The notes under the pieces: model-generated
The model's input: only the letters and a program-made list of their open reading frames with translations
Database searches by the model: none
What the model was told of the DNA's origin: nothing
From: Sutterella sp.
Lineage (GTDB): Bacteria > Pseudomonadota > Gammaproteobacteria > Burkholderiales > Burkholderiaceae_F
Direction: 5' to 3'
Assembly (NCBI GenBank): GCA_019418235.1
Contig: DYCH01000009.1
Coordinates: 5,597 to 23,605 of the forward strand
Length of the DNA stretch: 18,009 nt
Part shown: positions 14,343-18,009 of the stretch, one piece after another
How the letters are laid out: each line of letters begins with the position of its first letter
Position numbering within the stretch: position 1 is the stretch's first letter
Translations under genes and position numbers: made by a program

Positions 14343-15194
14343 CTAAAATTCGTTTTCTAAGAAGGGGCGAGTCTTCACCACGCGGTCAATCGCCACCAAA
14401 CTTTCCAACAAATCGTGCATACGAGCCAACGGCACCATGTTGGGACCGTCACTCTTGGCGCAACTCGGATTGGGATGCGTTTCCATAAATAAACCGGCAA
14501 TCCCCACGCCGACAGCGGCTCGTGACAACACAGGAACATGAGCGCGGCAACCACCGGAGCTCGTGCCATTGCCACCAGGCAATTGCACAGAGTGCGTAGC
14601 ATCAAAGACAACCGGAGCGCCCGTTTCACGCATAATGACCAAAGAACGCATGTCGCTTACCAAGTTACCGTAACCAAAACTTGCGCCACGCTCGCAGGCC
14701 ATAAACATATCATCATCCAAACCCACTTCGCGGGCGGCTTCACGGGCCTTTTCAATGACGTTCTTCATGTCATGAGGCGACAAGAATTGACCCTTTTTAA
14801 TATTGACGGGCTTCCCTGACTGAGCACACGCACGGATAAAATCCGTTTGACGGCACAAGAAAGCAGGCGTTTGCAACACATCCACGTATTGAGCCACCAT
14901 CGGCACGTCTTGGGCCGTATGAACGTCAGTGACCACCGGCACACCCACCGTTTCACGAACGTGAGCCAAGAGCTTTAACCCGTCCTCAATACCGGGACCG
15001 CGGAAGCTATGACCGGACGTACGATTGGCTTTATCGTAACTGGCCTTAAAGATATAGTGGATACCAAGGTCATCACAGATGGCCTTCATTTCTTTGGCAA
15101 TATCGAGCACCATTTGCTCGCTTTCGATCACACAAGGACCGGCCATCAAGAAAATCGGCTGATCTAAACCCACATCAAAGCCACAGAGTTTCAT
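14343..15194 (-). CDS. kdsA: 3-deoxy-8-phosphooctulonate synthase (KDO-8-P synthase)
   Basis: This 283-residue TIM-barrel enzyme condenses phosphoenolpyruvate with arabinose 5-phosphate to give KDO-8-phosphate for the lipopolysaccharide inner core, which marks the host as Gram-negative. Visible motifs are AGPCVIES (18-25), FKASYDKANRTS (49-60), SFRGPG, TDVHT (89-93), QTPAFLCRQTD (108-118), NIKKGQF (131-137), FDATHSVQLPGG (197-208) and METHPNPSCAKSDGPN. Cys21, His201, Glu238 and Asp249 correspond to the metal ligands of the Aquifex-type enzyme, whereas the E. coli-type has Asn at the Cys position, so this is of the metal-dependent class. AAGGG lies 6 bases before the ATG. It is followed by eno and ftsB. 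The usual upstream neighbour pyrG is replaced by a divergent UPF0371 gene. Confidence 0.96.
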   Translation of the reverse strand: MKLCGFDVGLDQPIFLMAGPCVIESEQMVLDIAKEMKAICDDLGIHYIFKASYDKANRTSGHSFRGPGIEDGLKLLAHVRETVGVPVVTDVHTAQDVPMVAQYVDVLQTPAFLCRQTDFIRACAQSGKPVNIKKGQFLSPHDMKNVIEKAREAAREVGLDDDMFMACERGASFGYGNLVSDMRSLVIMRETGAPVVFDATHSVQLPGGNGTSSGGCRAHVPVLSRAAVGVGIAGLFMETHPNPSCAKSDGPNMVPLARMHDLLESLVAIDRVVKTRPFLENEF

Positions 15195-15271
15195 GTTGAG
15201 CCCTTCAAACTAAATAAAAGTACTAACTACTAAACATAACACATCGGATTGAAAAATGGCGATCAAAAGAC

Positions 15272-15291
15272 TCAGAATTCGTCAGAATCCG
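15272..15291. repeat. Tandem 10-bp direct repeat between kdsA and the UPF0371 gene
   Basis: TCAGAATTCG (15272-15281) is followed at once by TCAGAATCCG (15282-15291), one mismatch in ten. The 10-bp period matches one DNA turn, so a regulator could contact both on one face. It lies about 80 bp upstream of the kdsA ATG and 135 bp upstream of the divergent gene. Confidence 0.35.
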
Positions 15292-15361
15292 TAAGTTTTC
15301 TTATTTCTTATCGCATACTTCTTTTTGTTGTCAATTTCTACAAAAAAATACTCATTTCAAA

Positions 15362-15390
15362 TCATCACTGATCGTGCTTTTAGCTATACT
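15362..15390 (+). promoter_or_regulatory. Candidate promoter for the UPF0371 gene
   Basis: TATACT at 15385-15390 is a good -10 element (5 of 6) about 35 bases before the start codon at 15426. The -35 hexamer 17 bp upstream, TCATCA, is weak (3 of 6). This is the only convincing -10 in the divergent region on this strand. Confidence 0.4.
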
Positions 15391-15425
15391 TGTCGGTTGT
15401 TGTTTTGAAAGAAAGGAACAATAAA

Positions 15426-16910
15426 ATGAAGACGATCGGCTTTGATAATGACAAATATCTCACGATGCAATCTGAGCAAATTCGTCGACGAATCGCTCAA
15501 TTCGGTGGCAAACTCTACCTCGAATTCGGCGGTAAACTCTTTGATGACTTCCACGCCTCTCGTGTCCTTCCGGGATTTGAGCCCGACAGCAAAATCCGCA
15601 TGCTTCAACAGCTCAAAGAAGATGTTGAAATCGTTATTACGATTAATGCAAATGACATTGAATCCAGCAAGGTTCGTGGTGACTTAGGCATCACCTATGA
15701 TGAAGACGTTTTGCGTCTTATCGACACCTTCCGAGAAATGGGTCTTTATGTCGGTAGCGTCGTCTTGACGCAATTTACAGGCCAAAAAGCAGCTCAAGCT
15801 TTTTTGCAACGCTTAGAAAGCTTAGGCGTTCCTCACTATCGTCACTACCCGATTCCTGGCTACCCGTCCGACGTCGACTTTATCGTTAGCGAAGAAGGCT
15901 TAGGACAAAACGAATACATTGAAACCAGTCACTCCTTAATCGTGGTGACGGCACCGGGACCGGGCAGTGGCAAAATGGCCACGTGCTTAAGTCAGCTCTA
16001 TCACGATCACAAGCGTGGAGTGACAGCCGGTTACGCAAAGTTTGAAACGTTCCCCGTTTGGAATTTGCCCTTAAAGCACCCTGTTAATTTGGCTTATGAA
16101 GCCGCCACGGCTGATTTAAATGACGTTAACATGATTGACCCCTTCCACTTGGAAGCTTACGGTCAAACCGCTGTTAACTACAACCGTGACGTCGAAATCT
16201 TCCCGGTTTTAAATGCCATTTTTGAGCGCATTCAAGGCGTCTCTCCCTACAAGTCTCCGACCGATATGGGGGTGAACATGGCCGGTAACTGCATCGTTGA
16301 TGATGAAGTTTGCCGTCGTGCTTCTCGCATGGAAATCCTTCGTCGCTACTATGCAGCTGGCGTTAAGCGCATGCGCGGTTCGGTCAATGATCACGAAATC
16401 AGTCACTTGAAGATTTTGATGAATCAATCCGAAACAACGCCGGAACTTTTCCCTGCCGTTGCTGTTGCGTTGGATAAAGCTGAACAAACGGGTGCACCGG
16501 CTGCGGCCATGATGTTGCCCGACGGCCGTATCGTCACCGGTAAAACGTCGAGCACTTTGGGTGCAGCCTCTGCCATGCTCTTAAATGCCTTAAAGCTTTT
16601 AGCCGGCATTGATCACGACATTGATTTGATTTCTGCTCGTGTTTTAGAACCGATTTGTGCACTCAAGACTCAATACCTTTTGCACAAGAATCCACGCTTG
16701 CATGTCGATGAAGTGCTTTTGGCTTTAACGATTTCTGCCCTTCGCAATGAAGTGGCTCAAAAGGCAAAAGAACAATTGTCCAAGCTTCGTGGTTCTGAAG
16801 TTCACTTTACCGTGATCATTAGTGAAGAAGATGAACGCTTGTTGCAACGCTTGGGGATGAACGTGAGCTGCCAACCGCGCTACGAAACCTCACGTTTGTA
16901 TCATAAGTAA
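15426..16910 (+). CDS. UPF0371 / DUF1846 family protein
   Basis: This 494-residue protein has the length and sequence character of the UPF0371 (DUF1846) family: MKTIGFDNDKYLTMQSEQIR at the start, YLEFGGKLFDDFHASRVLPGF (31-51), EIVITINANDIESSKVRGDLG (68-88), and the glycine-rich TAPGPGSGKMATCLSQLYHD (175-194), which resembles a nucleotide- or phosphate-binding loop but is not a strict Walker A (Met follows Lys). The biochemical role is not established as far as I know. I start at the ATG at 15426, preceded by AAAGGA 7-8 bases upstream, not at 15390, which overlaps the promoter. The gene stands alone between a divergent kdsA and a terminator. The family is best known from Firmicutes and Actinobacteria, so its presence here may reflect transfer among gut bacteria, though its codon use looks like the neighbours. 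Confidence 0.85.
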   Translation: MKTIGFDNDKYLTMQSEQIRRRIAQFGGKLYLEFGGKLFDDFHASRVLPGFEPDSKIRMLQQLKEDVEIVITINANDIESSKVRGDLGITYDEDVLRLIDTFREMGLYVGSVVLTQFTGQKAAQAFLQRLESLGVPHYRHYPIPGYPSDVDFIVSEEGLGQNEYIETSHSLIVVTAPGPGSGKMATCLSQLYHDHKRGVTAGYAKFETFPVWNLPLKHPVNLAYEAATADLNDVNMIDPFHLEAYGQTAVNYNRDVEIFPVLNAIFERIQGVSPYKSPTDMGVNMAGNCIVDDEVCRRASRMEILRRYYAAGVKRMRGSVNDHEISHLKILMNQSETTPELFPAVAVALDKAEQTGAPAAAMMLPDGRIVTGKTSSTLGAASAMLLNALKLLAGIDHDIDLISARVLEPICALKTQYLLHKNPRLHVDEVLLALTISALRNEVAQKAKEQLSKLRGSEVHFTVIISEEDERLLQRLGMNVSCQPRYETSRLYHK

Positions 16911-16931
16911 GACTTTTGATCACTTGTATTT

Positions 16932-16966
16932 AAGGCTGCTATTAACAAAAATAGCGGCCTTTTTCT
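16932..16966 (+). terminator. Intrinsic terminator after the UPF0371 gene
   Basis: AAGGCTGCTATT pairs with AATAGCGGCCTT (one G-T pair) around a short A-rich loop and runs into TTTTTCTT. It begins 21 bases after the stop codon and separates this gene from rtcB. Confidence 0.85.
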
Positions 16967-16970
16967 TATC

Positions 16971-16985
16971 CGTCAGAAACTGACG
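16971..16985. promoter_or_regulatory. Perfect 6-bp palindrome upstream of rtcB
   Basis: CGTCAG and CTGACG form a perfect inverted repeat around AAA, 40 bp upstream of the rtcB ATG. The right arm could overlap a -35 element (CTGACG, 15 bp before TATCCT), so it may be an operator. It may instead extend the preceding terminator region. There is no -24/-12 sigma54 pattern visible here. Confidence 0.3.
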
Positions 16986-17024
16986 TACCATCGGGCAGAG
17001 TATCCTAGAGATTAGGAGAAAAAT

Positions 17025-18009
17025 ATGACTGTCAAACAAGAAATCCTTGTAGAAGGCGGTGTGCCTATCAAAATTTGGACCGACGATGTTGATGCCGGTT
17101 CCATTCGACAACTCACCAATGTAGCGAAGTTGCCGTTTGTCTTTCACCATGTCGCAGCGATGCCTGACGTTCATGTCGGCATGGGGGCCACGATCGGGAG
17201 CGTCATTGCGACAAAAGGCGCCATTATTCCTGCAGCCGTGGGCGTTGATATTGGTTGTGGCATGTTAGCGGTTCAAACCAATCTTACGAAAGCAGACACC
17301 GATGAGGCGACTCTGCATGAAGCCTTTCGCTCCATTCTTCGACGCACACCGGTGGGTTTTCAACAACACAAAGATAAAAATGTACATTTGGAGGCTTGTA
17401 GTAAGTTACAACCGGCTCTTGACGAAATTCTTAAGCGAGAGCCGACCATATTGGATGAAATGCAACGTCGTCATTGGACCAACGAATTGGGAACGTTGGG
17501 CGGCGGTAACCATTTCATTGAGCTCTCTGTTGATGAGTCCGACAACCTTTGGATCATGCTTCATACGGGTTCGCGCGGTCCCGGCAACGTGATGGCTTCG
17601 TACTTTATCAACAAAGCCAAAGCCCAGTCTGCTGCAAAAGGTGAAGAGCTCGTTGACTCAAATTTGGCAAGTTTTGAAGAAGGTTCCGAGCTATTTGATA
17701 GCTACATGTTAGCCACCGCTTGGGCACAACGCTACGCCATAGTTAACCGAGAAGAAATTCTTGCCGATGTTCTTAAGTCTCTCACCGACGTTTGGCCCGG
17801 CATTGCGTTAGAAGGCGAAGTCATTAACTGCCACCACAATTACGTCGAAAAAGAAACTCACTTTGGCGAATCGGTTTGGGTGACTCGCAAGGGCGCCATC
17901 CGTGCTCAAAAAGGCGAAATGGGCATTATTCCAGGAAGCATGGGAACAGCTTCATTTAATGACATGGATCACTCCTCCCTCCCGAAATGGGGGAGAATAA
18001 GTTTAGTCA
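17025..18009 (+). CDS. rtcB: RNA-splicing ligase RtcB, interrupted or incomplete at the window edge
   Basis: This is the N-terminal 311 residues of an RtcB-type RNA ligase, which joins 2',3'-cyclic phosphate (or 3'-phosphate) and 5'-hydroxyl RNA ends using GTP and Mn2+ in RNA repair. Motifs are AAMPDVHVGMGATIGSVIATKG (44-65), GVDIGCGM (73-80, with Asp75 and Cys78 as metal ligands), GTLGGGNHFIEL (156-167), HTGSRGPG (180-187), CHHNYVEKE (269-277), and KGEMGIIPGSMGT (296-308). AGGAG lies 6 bases before the ATG. After Phe311 (about 17957) the family continuation, including the region with the guanylylated histidine (SHGAGR), is missing: the frame stays open to the window end but encodes NDMDHSSLPKWGRISLV, which is not RtcB. 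The gene is therefore either disrupted by an insertion or joined to unrelated sequence. No archease, rtcA or rtcR is visible. Confidence 0.88.
   Translation, partial: MTVKQEILVEGGVPIKIWTDDVDAGSIRQLTNVAKLPFVFHHVAAMPDVHVGMGATIGSVIATKGAIIPAAVGVDIGCGMLAVQTNLTKADTDEATLHEAFRSILRRTPVGFQQHKDKNVHLEACSKLQPALDEILKREPTILDEMQRRHWTNELGTLGGGNHFIELSVDESDNLWIMLHTGSRGPGNVMASYFINKAKAQSAAKGEELVDSNLASFEEGSELFDSYMLATAWAQRYAIVNREEILADVLKSLTDVWPGIALEGEVINCHHNYVEKETHFGESVWVTRKGAIRAQKGEMGIIPGSMGTASFNDMDHSSLPKWGRISLV
17958..18009. mobile_element. Possible end of an insertion sequence or assembly junction inside rtcB
   Basis: From about 17958 the sequence stops resembling RtcB. The first bases, TGACATGGATCACTCCTCCC (17960-17979), start with TG as many IS ends do, and an imperfect C-rich/G-rich inverted repeat (CTCCCTCCC then GGGGGAG, 17975-17994) follows. 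With only about 50 bases no family can be assigned and no transposase is visible. A short foreign tip at a sequence end is also what a short-read contig breaking at a repeated IS would show. Confidence 0.35.

Noticed and set aside
1..18009. CRISPR array, tRNA or rRNA genes, toxin-antitoxin pairs, phage genes
   Set aside because: No regularly spaced repeats, no tRNA or rRNA sequence signatures, and no gene pairs with such features were seen on either strand.

Overview
The window looks like a piece of a betaproteobacterial chromosome of moderate GC (mid-40s percent by eye, not computed). The kdsA-eno-ftsB order, a lipid-anchored BamC, and the PHP-phosphatase/site-2-protease pair are typical of Burkholderiales. 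The AT-leaning composition together with anaerobe-style genes (a DcuC-family carrier, a Campylobacter-like Dba/DsbI pair) suggests a gut Sutterellaceae relative such as Parasutterella or Turicimonas. That placement is inference.

Positions 1-10053 are all minus strand. Reading in the direction of transcription: a PHP-domain nucleotide phosphatase, a site-2 protease and bamC (10053 to 7278), ended by a strong hairpin terminator; then the small membrane protein Dba and the DsbB-like oxidase DsbI (6885 to 5162), ended by a terminator identical over 33 bp to the bamC one; then a three-gene group of DcuC-type carrier, AbgA-like M20 amidohydrolase and sodium:solute symporter (4918 to 821), which looks like an uptake-and-cleavage module for an N-acyl amino acid or similar amide; and finally a DUF805 membrane protein and the first 64 residues of a SlyD-like FKBP isomerase, cut by the window edge.

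From 10112 to 12530 a plus-strand operon holds a gamma-class carbonic anhydrase homologue, the redox chaperone Hsp33 (hslO), and an unrecognised 327-residue protein whose start codon overlaps the hslO stop. It converges on, and overlaps by 4 bp, the minus-strand cluster kdsA-eno-ftsB (15194 to 12527; 2-keto-octulosonate synthesis, glycolysis, cell division). A divergent 231-bp region separates kdsA from a plus-strand UPF0371/DUF1846 gene with a good terminator.

The last gene, rtcB (17025 onward), reads as a normal RNA ligase for 311 residues and then leaves the family consensus abruptly at about 17958, before the catalytic histidine. The last 50 or so bases look like foreign sequence, perhaps the tip of an insertion sequence or an assembly junction. 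No tRNA, rRNA, CRISPR array, complete transposon or phage gene is visible. I found no clear new multi-gene system. The best leads are the Dba/DsbI pair with its single CXXC and FNR-like upstream site, the interrupted rtcB, the duplicated terminator, the carrier-amidohydrolase-carrier operon, and the unknown protein coupled to hslO.
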